Source: Ichthyophthirius multifiliis
Taxonomy: Eukaryota > Ciliophora > Oligohymenophorea > Hymenostomatida
Assembly (NCBI RefSeq): GCF_000220395.1
Contig: NW_004086256.1
Location: forward strand, 1 to 64,000
Direction: 5' to 3'
Length of the DNA: 64,000 bases
The notes beneath the pieces are model-generated. The model was not told the origin of the DNA. It worked only from the letters and a program-made list of their open reading frames with translations, and searched no databases. The position numbers and the translations under genes were made by a program. Position 1 is the first letter of the stretch. Each line of letters begins with the position of its first letter. Of this stretch, positions 1-12,991 are shown piece after piece.

Positions 1-39
1 ATATATAAATAATAATAATAATATATTATTATATATAAT

Positions 40-95
<56 letters not shown>

Positions 96-171
96 CCTTA
101 TTAATTTTAAAGTATTATAAATTATATATTAAAAATATAAAATAGAAAAAAATAAATATTAATAATAAAAA
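1..171. repeat. AT microsatellite and 5' flank
   Basis: A (TA)n run at about 49-90 follows ATA/AAT-type low complexity. No gene is visible before the ATG at 172. Confidence 0.7.
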
Positions 172-1125
172 ATGACTGATTGTTTAATTTGTTACAATTA
201 AATTTAAAATTCTACTATGAAATGTGAATGTTAAATATGTATATAATGTTATAAGCTATATTTGACTTTATAAATATCAGAATTACACTTTAATATAAAT
301 TCAAATATAAGATGTCCAAATTAATAATGCCCTTAATTATATTAAATGTAAGAATATTTACTAGCCATTCCTGATTGCGAAGACTTAAACGATTAATTAT
401 TTCATAGATATTTATAATAAGATGATTCAATGAGAAATTGCCCAAAGAAAGGCTGTCATTATTATGGTTTTTTTCCCGAAAAATCTTGTTCGGATTAATT
501 TATTTGTGAAATATGTCAAACCGAATGGAAAGACAATTATAATATAAGATTAAATGAAAGAATTTATTTATTTTTAAATAATATTCTTTTAATAAAAAAT
601 GATATTTTTACATATTTATATGAATATATAATGACAAAAGAATGTCCAAATTGTGGAATTCCAATAACCAAAAATGGAGGTTGTATGCATATGAATTGTA
701 AAAAATGTTTATATGAATTTTGTTGGGTATGTAAATAAAATTATTCATATCATAAAAAGACTTAATGTGTGGCATATTTTTATGCCAAATATGGCATTTT
801 ATAATATAATTTGGTTAATTTTCTCGTACTTTTTAATTTACATAATGCTATTTTTAATTTTATTTATGAATTACTAGTGTATATTGGATATTCAATCGTA
901 TTTAATATTTTAGCTTTTTAATTTTATTTTCTTTTATTTTGTTGGAGAAACTATTAAATATCATAATAATATACTTAATAATGGATATAGCTAAATTTAG
1001 CTTAATAAAAGGGAAAAATCTTTCATTATGTCTATTCTTATATTCATTATATGCGTAATTTATATTTCTATTATTTACTATTTCTAAGGAAATTTCTACC
1101 ATGCATTGCTTTTTATGCTTATTGA
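172..1125 (+). CDS. RBR-type (RING-IBR-RING) E3 ubiquitin ligase, membrane type
   Basis: Likely ubiquitin ligase that receives ubiquitin on its own cysteine before passing it to a substrate. The intronless ORF (317 codons, ciliate code) starts at the first in-frame ATG and ends at TGA. RING1 lies near residues 4-53 (C4, C7, C18, C20, C23, C26, C48, C53). An IBR region near 90-130 includes CPKKGC and [12 protein letters not shown]2 near 155-185 reads CPNCG...GGCMHMNC..C...FCWVC. Cys171 in GGCMHM matches the catalytic cysteine of the family. After RING2 come hydrophobic stretches (about residues 205-235 and the last 40 residues), which suggests membrane anchoring as in RNF144-like RBRs. The short N-terminus has no UBL domain. 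TAA/TAG codons throughout must read as Gln. Family call is firm; substrate and membrane are unknown. Confidence 0.88.
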
Positions 1126-2704
1126 ATGTTTAGGAATTTTTATTGGATATTTCATAATTAAAGTAGTTGAGTTTGCTTGGGAAACTTGGATGATGTATGT
1201 AAGATGATACTAATTATTTGTTTACTTATATAGCTTTTTTTTATATATAATAAATTTTTATTACTTTTAAAAAAATTTAATTTAATTTATTTATCTCTCC
1301 TTTTATATTATTTTAAGATATTTTATAATTTTTTATTTTTTATTTTTGCTTTGAAATATTTATTTATACACATTTCATTTTAATTAAATTATTTATGGAT
1401 TTTTTTATAATTATAAATTAAAAAATTAAATTTACTTTTTATTATATATTATTTAATATAAAGATTCTTAAACAGTTAAGTTTATATAAATAAGACAATA
1501 TATTTCTTAAATAAAAAAAATAGTTTTATATAATATATAAATATATTTTTTAATAAAATATTATCTTATATTTAATGAATAATATATATATATATATTTT
1601 TTTCTTTATAATTTTTTCATATAAATTTAGATTATTATTTTTTTAATATTCATATTATCTTAATTCATTTTTATAAGATATTTTTTTTATACTTTAAAAA
1701 TTGATAAATATATTTTAAATAAAATAAAATTAATAACCTTTTCAATTTTTTATTTTATAAAATAATTTAATTATTTTATTCATTATAATATATAATTTTT
1801 TTATAATTATAGTGAATGATGTTAACTTATTTTCATTTATACTTATTGCACTATTATTATTTTATTTCGCTATATAAACACTTTCTTCATTTATAATTTT
1901 TAATTATAAAAACTAATATTAATTAATATTACTATTAGTATTATTTTATTAAAAAATAATATTAATTGTATATTATAATTATTTCTTTTTATTTATCCTT
2001 TTTGTTTGTATATATATATTTTTTTTTTGTATTATATATTATTTTTTAAGAAAATAATTTTTAATATTATTAATTACATTTTTAAATGATAGTTTAGTTA
2101 AATATTTAATAAAATACTATTATTATATATTTACTAAGTATCGTTAATTTTTTAAAATTGTAGTGGAATATTTAAATTAACTTTGGATAATAAATAGTTA
2201 ACTAAATTAATATTTATTATGTTTGTATATTTACAATTATAGTTTATTTTATATTTAAAATTAATTTTCTAATTCAAGTTTTATTAATACTTTTGCAAAT
2301 TTTAAAGATTATTGATTATAAATATAAAAATATTAAACATTAAGTATTATTAAATTAGAACTTTTTTAAATAAATTATAAATTTTTTCACTTTAATTTAA
2401 GTTATTTTTAAGATTAAGATAACTAAATTGATTTTTTATATATAATTAACTAATAAATATATATTTTTTTAATTTTTTTATAAAGTTTATTTTTCATTTG
2501 CTTATTTATATATAAAAATATTGTATTTTTATTTTTTAATATACATTAAAACTTTATTAATTATAATAATATTTTTTTTATGTATAATATAATACATATA
2601 TTTAAAGATTTATTTATAAATTTTCAAAAAAATATGTATTTGATATATATAAATATTTATATTTTTAATTTTAGTTTTTTATATAAATAATAATCTCTTT
2701 AAAA
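1126..2704. other. AT-rich intergenic region
   Basis: About 1.6 kb of AT-rich sequence with poly-T and (TA) runs. No conserved coding pattern, RNA gene or repeat family was seen on either strand. Confidence 0.6.
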
Positions 2705-4578
2705 ATGCAAAAATAAAATATTATTACAGAAGGACTTGCATAAATTTAAAAATCATACACTGTAGTTGAAAACGGAAAAACATTTCAATCTGAAGTTTTT
2801 TATAATCCTGTATAAATATTTAACAGGGATTTAACAATATTAGTAATTAAATTATTTACTAACTACCTTAAAGAATAATGTAAAAAAAAATATATATATA
2901 TATAAATAAAACAAAACAAAAAAGATAAAGAAAAATTTATAGGAGTAAATATATTAGATGCTTTATCGGCAAGTGGATTAAGAGCAATTAGATATTTAAA
3001 AGAACTTTAAGATGTTCAAAAAGTTACAGCAAATGATATTTCAGAAGCTTCTCATAGACTTATGATGGATAATTTTTTATTAAATAATTTAGATTTAAAA
3101 AAAATTGAAAGTGAAAATCATATTTATACAATTCATATCATTATTATATTTTTTTTTTGAAAATAAAAAATTAGTGACTAAATAAGATGCATTAGAATTA
3201 ATGTATATTAAAAGATTTACAACTTAGAACTATGATGATAGATTTCATGTAATCGACATTGACCCTTATGGAACTGCTGCTCCATTTATTGATGCGGCTA
3301 TATAAGCTTCATTAGATGACACATTATTATGTGTAACTTCTACTGATTCAAGAATATTATGTGGACCTGATACTTAAAAATGTTATTATTTATATGGGTC
3401 TTCAAGGGCTAAAGTTACTGCTTATTAAGAAGTTCTTTTATTATTTTTATGTATATTTTTTTTTTAATTTTGAGTAAAAAAAAAAAAAAAAAGAATGCTA
3501 TAAGAATATTACTTTATACAATTAATAATGTCGCAAATAAATATGGAAAAAGTATAAGGCCCTTAATTTGTTATTTAACTGAATTTTATGTAAGAGTATT
3601 TCTTTTGGTAAAAACCAGTAAATAAGAATGTGGAAAATCCCTTCTTAAGCATGGTTATGCGTATTATTGTGAATTATGTAGCAATTATTCATATTAAACT
3701 TTTGGAAAATAATAAACGAAAAATGAAAATAAATGTGTTCCTGCAAAAGTATAAATTGAATAAAATGTTTGCGATTAATGTGGAGAATAATTTATTATAA
3801 GTACAAAAGCAATTATTTAATAATTTTTATTTTATTTTTTATTGAAAATAATAAGATGGACCTATTTGGCTTGATTAATTAAATGATTATGATTTTGTAA
3901 AAAAAGCTAGTAGTTTTCTAGAATAAGATGAAGAAGGTTTGAATTTGGCAACTAAGAAAAAAATATAAGGAATGCTTTATGGAATAGAATAGGTTTTTAT
4001 AAATAAATAAAAAAAAGCATTTAATAAAACAAAAAAATATTAATTAGGAATTTGAAAAATAAGTGCATAAAATTCCTTTAGGATTTCATATGGAACATAT
4101 ATCTAAACTTATGAAATGTCCAGTTCCAAATAAAAAGGCAATTTTTTCTGCATTATAAAGCCTTGGATATTAAATTGAATAATCATATATAAATCATTAA
4201 ATTTTTAAAACAAATGCTACTTCATAAGTTTTTTTTGATATTATTAGAAGTTGGGTAATTCATAATTATAATTTTTTGGTTTTATTTTTAAAAAAAGAAA
4301 TTAATTTAAATTAAAAAAAAAAGAAAAAAAGTAAATAAACAAATGAAGAAGAATATTTTAGGCATTTTGAAAAAGAATAGCCAAATTATAAATTGATAAT
4401 TAAAACGACAAATTGCAATCCTAATTTTAATATTAATATATAATTTAATAATAAATTTACTAAATGGCCTTAAAATCCGAAAAATTGGGGACCGGGGAAA
4501 AAAGCAGTAGTTAAAAAAGCTTTAGATTAAAACGATTAAAATATTTAAGAAGAAAATATACATTTAATGAATAAATGA
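2705..4578 (+). CDS. TRM1: tRNA (guanine26-N2)-dimethyltransferase TRM1
   Basis: SAM-dependent enzyme that dimethylates G26 of tRNAs. Six exons separated by introns 3111-3174, 3432-3493, 3801-3855, 3993-4047 and 4255-4323 sum to 522 codons with no frame break. Family landmarks appear in order: ITEG near the start, VFYNPVQIFNRDLT, the SAM-binding segment DALSASGLRAIRYL, the catalytic-type DPYGTAAPF, FYVRVF, a CxxC zinc-like pair (CELC, CDQCG), GPIWLDQLND, and a C-terminal part with KCPVPNKKAIFSAL and IIRSW. The protein ends in a lysine-rich tail. A stretch at 2880-2930 could be mistaken for another intron, but reading it as coding keeps the frame and total correct. Downstream is a gene on the opposite strand. 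The identification is firm. Confidence 0.93.
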
Positions 4579-5153
4579 AACAATAAAATATTAATAGTAA
4601 ATAATAAAATTTAATTTTTAATAATAATTTAAAAAATAAAAATATGTTTTTTAATTAATATAATAAAAATAATTCATAAATTATATATTTATTTTTTATT
4701 TATAAATTAAAAAAAATATTAATTTATTTATTAAATTAATTATTTTTTTAAATTAATCATTAAATTAAATAAATATTTTTAAAATATTTATATATTAAAA
4801 CTATATTATAATTTTTATTATGAAACTTATTTTTTTTTTTTGTTAAATTAAAATATATTTAATTATAATATTAAAAAACAAATATAGTAAATACTATTAA
4901 AATAATAATTTTTAAATTAATAAAATTTTTTAATTTTAAAAATTGATTATATCTAATATTTTTTAAAAATATATTTATAAATATATAAAATATTAATTAT
5001 ATATAATATATTTAATTTAATTATAAAATTATTAAATTATAAAACAATAAAAAAAAAAATATATATATATATATATATATTTTAATTATAATAAATACTT
5101 ATTTAATTTTAAAATTAACACTTTTTCAAATAAATATATTTATAAATTTAATT
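4579..5153. other. AT-rich convergent spacer
   Basis: Nearly pure A/T between the 3' ends of TRM1 (+) and the next gene (-), with poly-A runs and a (TA)n tract near 5057-5080. Nothing else was seen. Confidence 0.6.
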
Positions 5154-6283
5154 TCATAATTTTTTACGCATGCATTTTTTTAATATTTATTTTTGATTTT
5201 TATAAAATTTTTCTTATAATAAAGTTGATTTAATTGTATAACTGAAATCTTCTTCCCATTCAATAAGTGGATTTTTTATTTATTATTATCTAATACAATA
5301 AAGCATTTGAAGTTAATTATCATCTATTTCAAATTCTGTAATTAAGAATCTATACATTTTTAAATAATCTTCCTTTATAAAGTAACTTTATGTACTAACA
5401 TTTACATACAAATATATATTATCAAAAGTAATTATTCTTATTCTAGTTTTCTGTATTTAAGTTTTTCCATTAATAATTTAATCTAGAATTTCTTTTATGT
5501 ATATAATTTATTAATCGCTATCAATAAACGTTAATAATCCGTTTCTTATAACCATTTATTTATATTATTATTTACTTGTGCCAAGTAATAAAATAAACTA
5601 TGAACTTAGTGAAACTTCCTTATAAACTGAATCACCAGTTAAAAAATCTGTTTTAATAATTGATAAATAGAATATTTTTTTTAATTAATATAAGAATCCA
5701 ATAGTTATTATTTATATGGTAAAAAATTTTGCAAGACAATTTCCTCATATTTTTCTATATTATGTTTTAAATTATTTTACTGAATATAATTTACAGTTAA
5801 GTTAACTAGATTATCATACTTTTCTAATAAGTCTCCTAATACTTTGAAATTCATTTATTATTTATTGTATAATAAATTCCTTAAAATACTTGTCTCCCTT
5901 AAAGGTTTTTAAATTTATGTTATTTAAAGTTAAATATATCCTTTTAATATTTGTACTTAATTTATGTTCATAAAATTATTCCAAGAAGCAATTTTATTAT
6001 ATCTTATGTCTTATTATTATGCTGGTTCAACACAAAAACAACCGTAAAGAAACTAAACATAACTTTAAGGTTATGGAAATTATAGAATATTCTAAATTTA
6101 GTAAGTTGCTTATTTTCTTTGTTCTTTTTTTATTAAATATTTTGAAAGTTTCGTATATTATCTTTTTGCTCTTTATACTTAATTATTTTGCAATTATCTT
6201 TCTTATTAATTTTCACAGCTATCTTAATTATTAAATTAGTTTTCTTATACCAAATACTATAAATTACTATTTAAATAATTCAT
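5154..6283 (-). CDS. unknown protein, one apparent frame break
   Basis: Not recognised. Read leftwards from ATG at 6281-6283 to TGA at 5154-5156, the gene gives about 376 residues. The N-terminal third is glutamine- and lysine-rich. The C-terminal part has a well-mixed globular composition, with short segments such as DNIYLYVNVS, YFIKEDYLKMY and EWEEDFSYTIK. The two good parts are in frames that differ by one base. The switch must lie between about 5653 and 5743; the poly-T run near 5674-5681 is the likeliest spot. No GT...AG pair of suitable length was found there, so a sequence error or real mutation is more likely than an intron. No domain, signal peptide or membrane segment is evident. 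Confidence 0.6.
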
Positions 6284-8512
6284 TATAAAGATAGTATTTT
6301 CTTTTTGTATTTTAAATATATATTTTTATATTTTTTAATTATTTAGAAAAATATCGATCTTTTTTATCTTATAATGTTATTTTTTAAAATATTATTTTTC
6401 TTAATTTTTTTTTTTATAAAAATCAATATTTATTTTAATTTCTTAAAGTTTTATTATTTTTTTTAATATATAAATATAATATATTTTTTATTTTGTTTGA
6501 AATGTTTTTTATTTTTATTTTAAAAGTTTATTTAAAGAATTGTAAAAATACATAATCTTCAGTATAGTTTTTTTATATTAAATAAAAATATTATAAAATA
6601 TGAAATTTATTTGAAAATAAAATAATTTTTTTCTTTGTTTGTTTAAAATATAATTTATTTTTTAAAAGTATATTTTAAAATGCTTTTAAAATAAAAAAAA
6701 TTATAGTTATAATATCATACTTAAAAAGATAAATCAAAATAATAAATATAAATAATAAATAATTGTATTTATTTTTCAAAATTATTTATAGCTTCAATTT
6801 ATTAAAAATAATTTAATTTAACTTTTTTTTAACTTTACTTTAGAATTTTGATTTATTTTGTTAACTTTTTAATAAATAAGTAAATTTTTAATCATATTTT
6901 TTCATTAAAATATTAGTAATTCTTTTATTTTATTTTTTAAAATTTTAGTATTTAGATTAAAAAACATGTTTTATTAGAAAAAATGTTCTTTTATATAAAA
7001 ATTAATTATTATTTTGTTACTGAAAAAAATAATATTAAAAAAAATATTTATATAATTTAATTAATAGGATATAATTAATAATTTTAAAATAAAATAATGT
7101 ATTAATTTTTATAATTAATTACATATATTTGTATAAAATGTTTTTACTTAGATTGTTATTTATTTTAACTAATATTTTGTATTACTTTTAATTAAGTTAT
7201 TTAAATAGTTTTTAAGAATTAATAAACTTATTATATTAAATTGTTTGTTTTTTAATGTATAGTTAAAAAATAAAAATATATGCATTTCGTATAATATAAA
7301 AATTTTTGAATAATTTTTTAAAATAAAGCTTTTTAAATAAAAATAATATAATATATTATTTAAATATTAAAAAATATATATATATATTATAAAGATATTT
7401 ATAATATCTATATTTTTTTTATGCAAATAAAAAAATATATTTAATAAATTTTCAGTATTATACAATAATTATTTCTAATTTAAAATATAATTATTTATAA
7501 TTATTTTAAATCTTTTTAATATTCAATATTTTTAATTATATTATATTTTAAATTTTAATAATATTACGAATTAATAATTAATTATAAATATTATATTTAT
7601 ATATTTATATATTTCAATATTTTATTTTAATTTAAATAAAAAATCGTTCAATTAAATATGAATTAATATCCTTAAAATAAAACTAGTTATATTTATATCA
7701 TAAAAAATCCAAATAATGGTATTTTTTATATACGCCAATTAACAATAATTCATTTTTTTAATAATTATATGTTAAAAATGAAGAAAATAAAAAGCTAAAA
7801 AAAAAATTATATGTTTTTATGATACTAAAGTACTAAAATATATATATATATAAAAAAAATATTTATCATTTTTAAATATTATCTTATTAATTAACACAAA
7901 TAAAAAGTTTTATTTATTTTAAATTCAAATTAAATTGTATTTAAAATATTAAGTATTAGATAGCATTTTTTTCATATCAATATTTTTCAAAATGGTTTAT
8001 AATAAATTCAATTTTGATAATTTATTGTTCTAAAAAATATGATAATAAATAATTATTTTTAATTGTATGAATTAATATATTTTATCAAAATTATTTTTTA
8101 TTAATATAAAAATTAATAATAAGAAAAAATAAAATATTTGCTTTTTTAAAAAAGTAAAAAATATATAACTATATAATATTGGATATTTATTATAAATAAA
8201 AATAATATTTATTTTTAGTTAAATAATGTAATTAATTGATAATTATTTTTTAATTTATATTAATCTAACTTTTTTTTAAAAAAAATTGTTAAATATATTT
8301 ATCTATTTACGTAGAAAGTAAAAATAATGAATTTATTCATTTTATAAAAAGTGGTAGTATTTAATTTGTAAAATTTTTGTAGAAAAAATATGTAGTTTAT
8401 GTTTAAAAAAACTGAAAATTTAATATTTGGATTAGTTTAGATTTTTCAATAAATTTACTTATGTGGAATGTGTATCTTTGAAAACAGATGCTTTTACTTA
8501 TATTCTATTTGA
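6284..8512. other. AT-rich intergenic region
   Basis: Over 2 kb of low-complexity AT sequence. No credible coding or RNA gene was seen. From about 8400 the composition becomes more mixed, leading into the coding-like stretch that follows. Confidence 0.55.
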
Positions 8513-9094
8513 GGATTTTATAATTTTTATGATATTTAAGAAAGCTTTGATGCCTTGAAATAAAATTCGAAAATTATTCATTAATAGAGATTTTTTTATT
8601 ATTAAATTTTAAGAAAAAATGCTTTTGATAGCAGACATTTATTAAGAAGTTCTTATTTAAATTTTCAAGATATGAAAAAAGGTTTTGAAAGTAAAATTAG
8701 ACAAAAATTTCGTACAAATATATATTTCATAGTAATAAGATAAGAAAAAGCAGCTGAATGCATTTATTTTAATTACACTAAAGGAATTTTGAATAAATTT
8801 ATAGATTTCAATTAAAGTTTAAAAACATTTTAAAAAGTAATTAAAAAGTAGAATAAGAAAAAGGAAAGTTTATTTATAAAGTTAAGATATTAAATACTTT
8901 TTAAAAATAGAAATTTTAAAAAATAAGAAATTTAATATAATATAGATAAATAAGAAAATAAAAAAAAAAAAAAGAATTTCAATGAAAAGGAAAGAAAAAT
9001 AAATTAAATTTAATTTTAGAAATGTTTTTTTAGAATTAAAATAATTCAGATTTTTATAATATAAAATACTATATATTAAAATTTAGAATTTTGA
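8513..9094 (+). pseudogene. possible gene remnant or short unknown gene
   Basis: An open frame of about 193 codons between an in-frame TGA (8510-8512) and TGA at 9092-9094. The first half has mixed, protein-like composition (for example HLLRSSYLNFQDMKKGF, QEKAAECIYFNYTK). The second half is lysine/glutamine-rich. The first in-frame ATG is only at 8672. The same frame upstream of the TGA is also protein-like (CGMCIF...), as if TGA had replaced a sense codon. This could be a decayed gene, an unseen upstream exon, or a chance ORF in this code. No family was recognised. Confidence 0.3.
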
Positions 9095-9478
9095 CAAAAA
9101 AGAATATATATATTTAATTTTATAGAAAAAAAATATTTTATTTGTTTGTTATAAAATAGTAAGTAAAAAATATATTTTACGAATAATTATTTCATTTTTT
9201 TATTAATTTACTATTTTATTCTTTTGTTTAAAAAAATTAAATTTTATTGAATAAATTTTTATACTTTAACTAATAAGTATATTTATTTTTAAACTTTATA
9301 TTTTTACATATTTCTTATATTATTTATCAATATATATTAAAAATAAATTAAATTAAATTAATATTATTTTTTTTAATTTTTTTTTTTTTTTTAATAAATA
9401 AAAAATATAATATCATTTAAATACTAATTTTACATTTTTTAATTTTTATTAATTTATACACATTTAAAAATAAAAAAA
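9095..9478. other. AT-rich spacer before TSR3
   Basis: Poly-T and A/T runs only. Nothing recognised. Confidence 0.6.
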
Positions 9479-9731
9479 ATGCCAAAACAAAACTTAATAA
9501 AAAAGCAAAAATCAACTGATAAAAAAGCACTAATAATACAATAATAAGTAAATGATGAAGATTATTAATTAAATAATATGATAATTGACAAAAATAAAGA
9601 AGAAGAAGAGAAATAAAATAATTAAGAAGAGTAAAAATATATTGAAAATGATGAAAATATCATTTAAAGGCCAAAAGTAAAATTATATATGAAAAGATGT
9701 TATAAAAATATATATAAAAAAATATATAAAA

Positions 9732-9763
<32 letters not shown>

Positions 9764-11155
9764 TATATATAAATATATTTATTTTTAAATAATTATTTTT
9801 ACTATATAATTATAAGAAATGGGTAAATTTATTTATGGTTGATTATAAATAATGTGATGCAAAAAAATGTAGTGGAAGAAAACTATAGCGTCATAAACTA
9901 TTAAAATCTATAACTCATAAACAAAAATACTTAGGAGTAGTTTTATCAGGTACTGCTTCTAAAATTGTTTCGAAAGAAGACATCGAAATAATAAAGAAGC
10001 ATGGTTTATGTGTTATAGATTGTTCTTGGGACAAAAGCTATGAATGTATAAACAGATTATTAAAATGAAAGATTGTTACCTCATATGTTGGCTTGTAATC
10101 CTGTTAATTATGGAAAGCCTTTAAATTATCTTGTGTTGAGGCTTTTGCAGCAGCTTTAAATTTAATCGATTATTAAGAGTAGGCAGATTTTATTTTATCT
10201 AAATTTAAATGGGGAAAACATTTCTTTACTGTTAATTAGTAAGTTTTTTCTTATTATTAAAATTGTGATACTGCTCAATAAATATAATCGTAAGTTTAAG
10301 TATATTTAAATGATCTTAAAATTTAATCTCTTAATGCTTCTGATAAATACTAGATGCCGAATTCAGATAATTCGGATAACGAAGATGATTGTAAAAATAA
10401 TTAAATTTAAGATGATAATGAAGAAAAATAGGGTGAATAAGAGGAGGAAGAAGAAGAGAAAGAATAAAAAAATAAAGAAATATAAGAAGAAAAACAATAG
10501 ATTTAATAATTAAATTATTAATAAAATGATGATGATTATGAAGAAGAAGAATAAAAGACTGAATAAAAATAATAAAAAAAATATAAAAAAAATAACAATA
10601 AATATTATAAAGAATAAACTACAAAAAATAATTAATTAATAGAAAATAAAGAAATACTAAATAAAAATTGCGAAATTTTAAATGAAAATAAATAATCAAA
10701 AAAACAACAATCCGATTCTTCTTCTTTCCAAGATGATGATGATAATGATGATGATGATGACGGTGATTTGAAAATTAAAATTTCTAAAGAAGTTTAAAAC
10801 TTAAAAGGGATTATTAAAACAAAATCAATGGAGGAAAATGTGCTTGTTTTGAAAAAATAAGTTAGTTTTAATGAAAAAAATTAAGTTTTAGAACTTGTTA
10901 ATAATTAATAATAACAATAAATTAAAAGGCATAAATTAAAAAAAGTTAAAGATGAGAAAAAAATTATTTTTATAAGATGATGATGAAAATATTGATAGTC
11001 TTGATGATACTCATGATGATAAATGCAAAAAAGAAAATAAATAAAAAAGTAAAAAATTTAAAGAGTTCGATTAGAAAGTGTAAAAAGACTTTGTAAAAAA
11101 AGAAAAGAAAAAAGCTAAAAAATAAAAGCATGGAGAAAATTAAGAAAAATAATGA
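9479..11155 (+). CDS. TSR3: TSR3, 18S rRNA aminocarboxypropyltransferase, with frame breaks
   Basis: Enzyme that adds the aminocarboxypropyl group to the hypermodified pseudouridine of 18S rRNA. A lysine-rich exon (9479-9676) is joined across a 140-nt intron (9677-9816) to the catalytic part. Family motifs are clear: DYKQCDAKKCSGRKL, VIDCSWD, ERLLPHMLACNPVNYGKP and KLSCVEAFAA, then KFKWG and a long acidic D/E/K/Q tail as in other TSR3 proteins. Three frame problems exist. An in-frame TGA at 10066-10068 directly after AAA is bypassed if one base is skipped. Near 10120 the frame returns with a one-base shift the other way. Near 10960-10978 another shift is needed to read the charged tail to TGA 11153-11155. 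The first two compensate exactly and flank conserved residues. These may be sequence errors, a decaying copy, or recoding. Confidence 0.85.
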
Positions 11156-11409
11156 AATAAAACTATATATTTTTATTTTTTTTGGTATATATATATATAT
11201 TTTAAAGTATAATTTAATTAAATTAAAAATTATTTTTTTTGGTATATATATATTGATAAAATCAAAAAAATTATATTAAATGAATTTAAAACAATATGAT
11301 AAATATATAAAAAATTAAGTTCGATAATATTAAAAATAGTAAATATAGATTATATCAAAACTAAAAAAAATTAAATATTATATTTTAATTATTTATATCG
11401 TTATATCGA

Positions 11410-11682
11410 ATGCTATATTTAAATAATATATAGGCAGCTAAATAATTTTATAAAATATGTTTTCGAAACCGCATTTATTTATGATTTTATCCTAATGTTC
11501 AAAACTTTTTTTCTTATCCTAAATATGTAATTGTATTCGCAAAGGAATAGTAACAAATTTTTAGAAAAGTTTTAATTCATAATTTTAATTACAATCAAAT
11601 ACAAAGCTTTTTAAGAAATAATAACTACTAGTTTCAACCAATCAAAATTAAATTTTATTAAGATAAATGCTAAAAATAATGA
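11410..11682 (+). pseudogene. short coding-like relic with internal TGA
   Basis: An ATG at 11410 opens a frame that hits TGA at 11482-11484. It continues in the same frame with mixed composition (PNVQNFFSYPKYVIVFAKE) to TGA at 11680-11682. It may be a broken short gene, or chance. No family recognised. Confidence 0.22.
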
Positions 11683-12950
11683 TAATATGACATTAAAAAA
11701 ATAGTAAAAATATTTATTTTATTATATTTTTTTATAAATTTTATAATATTTTTGATATATTTTTATTATTAATATATTTAAATAAAAATATAAATTTTTA
11801 ATGCTAAAACAAAAAAATGAGACTAATAATTTTTTTTTTTTATTACTAAAATTAAAATATAATAAATATTAAAAAATAAATATTTATAAACTGAATAAAT
11901 TTGTAAAATATTTAATAAACCTTAATATCTTTCTTTTAAGTTTTTTTTTTTATTTTCTCTCCCTTTAATACTCATTTAAATATTCGAATATCTAATGAAT
12001 TCTTTAAAAAAATTTATAAAAAATCAATCATTTTTAATTTTCTATTTACTACTAATAATAAGAATTCTCTTTTCACATTCAGATTATAAATATTCAATTT
12101 TATTAAAAAAAATTGTAATACGAATTCAAAAAAAGAGTATATATATAATTATTGTAAATAAGGCCTTCTGTCTCTTCTAAAGTAAAGACAAATATCCAAG
12201 ATACTGAAAATACACAAATTATATCATAACTATGAATGAAAGTTGTTCTTAATAATACATTTTAAAACTGGATTAATAATTTTATATATAAAAATCTAGA
12301 ATTTATAAATAAACGATAATACTTATTCACATTCGTATTTAAAATTTTAATAATTAAAATAAATTTGATTTAAGTAAATATGTTTGTAAATTACAAAAAT
12401 TATGCTTAAAAAGAGACTAGAGCATATATAAACAAAATATTTTTCAAAAAGAATTTAATTAAAATTTATATAAAAAATGTAAAAATATTGTAGTATTTTA
12501 TATTAAAATAAATTTTTTATGTTAATAATATGGAAATATGCTTAGTTATGTATATAATATGTATTTATTTTTATTATATTATAAAATTATTATTTTTAAA
12601 AAGATAAAAATTTAATATATACGATATATGAGTATTTTTTTGAATTATTTTATTTTAAGAATTTTAATTATTTAATAAAGTGATAATTATAATTTTAAAT
12701 TTGAAGAAAATGCAGTTTTTGTTTTAAATAAAAAGAACAAAAAACTTTAAAAATTAAAATTAGAAATTTTGTAAAAATGATAGTTTTTTTAAACCAGAAT
12801 AACAAATTAAATCATAATTAAATAAAATTTTATATTTTTTTTTTAAATTTGAGATATTTTAAAAAATAAATGGTTTTAAAATAACCATATTTAATATTAT
12901 TTTTATGAATTTTCATTTTTTTTTTAAAGAAATAACAATAATAATAATAA

Positions 12951-12991
<41 letters not shown>

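Noticed and set aside
1126-2704. Transposon or tRNA genes in long AT-rich gaps
   Set aside because: No GC-richer cloverleaf, terminal repeat or transposase motif was seen. A tRNAscan-SE and repeat search would be decisive, and no hit is expected.
2880-2930. Possible extra intron in TRM1 (GTAAAAAAA...AAAAAAG)
   Set aside because: Reading it as coding keeps the frame, and the exon sum is an exact multiple of three without it.
10310-10513. Short Lys/Arg-rich ORF
   Set aside because: It is an out-of-frame shadow of the acidic TSR3 tail.
11995-12207. 70-codon ORF starting MNSLKKFIKN with a hydrophobic stretch
   Set aside because: Length is within chance for a TGA-only code in AT-rich DNA. It has no homology and no neighbouring support.
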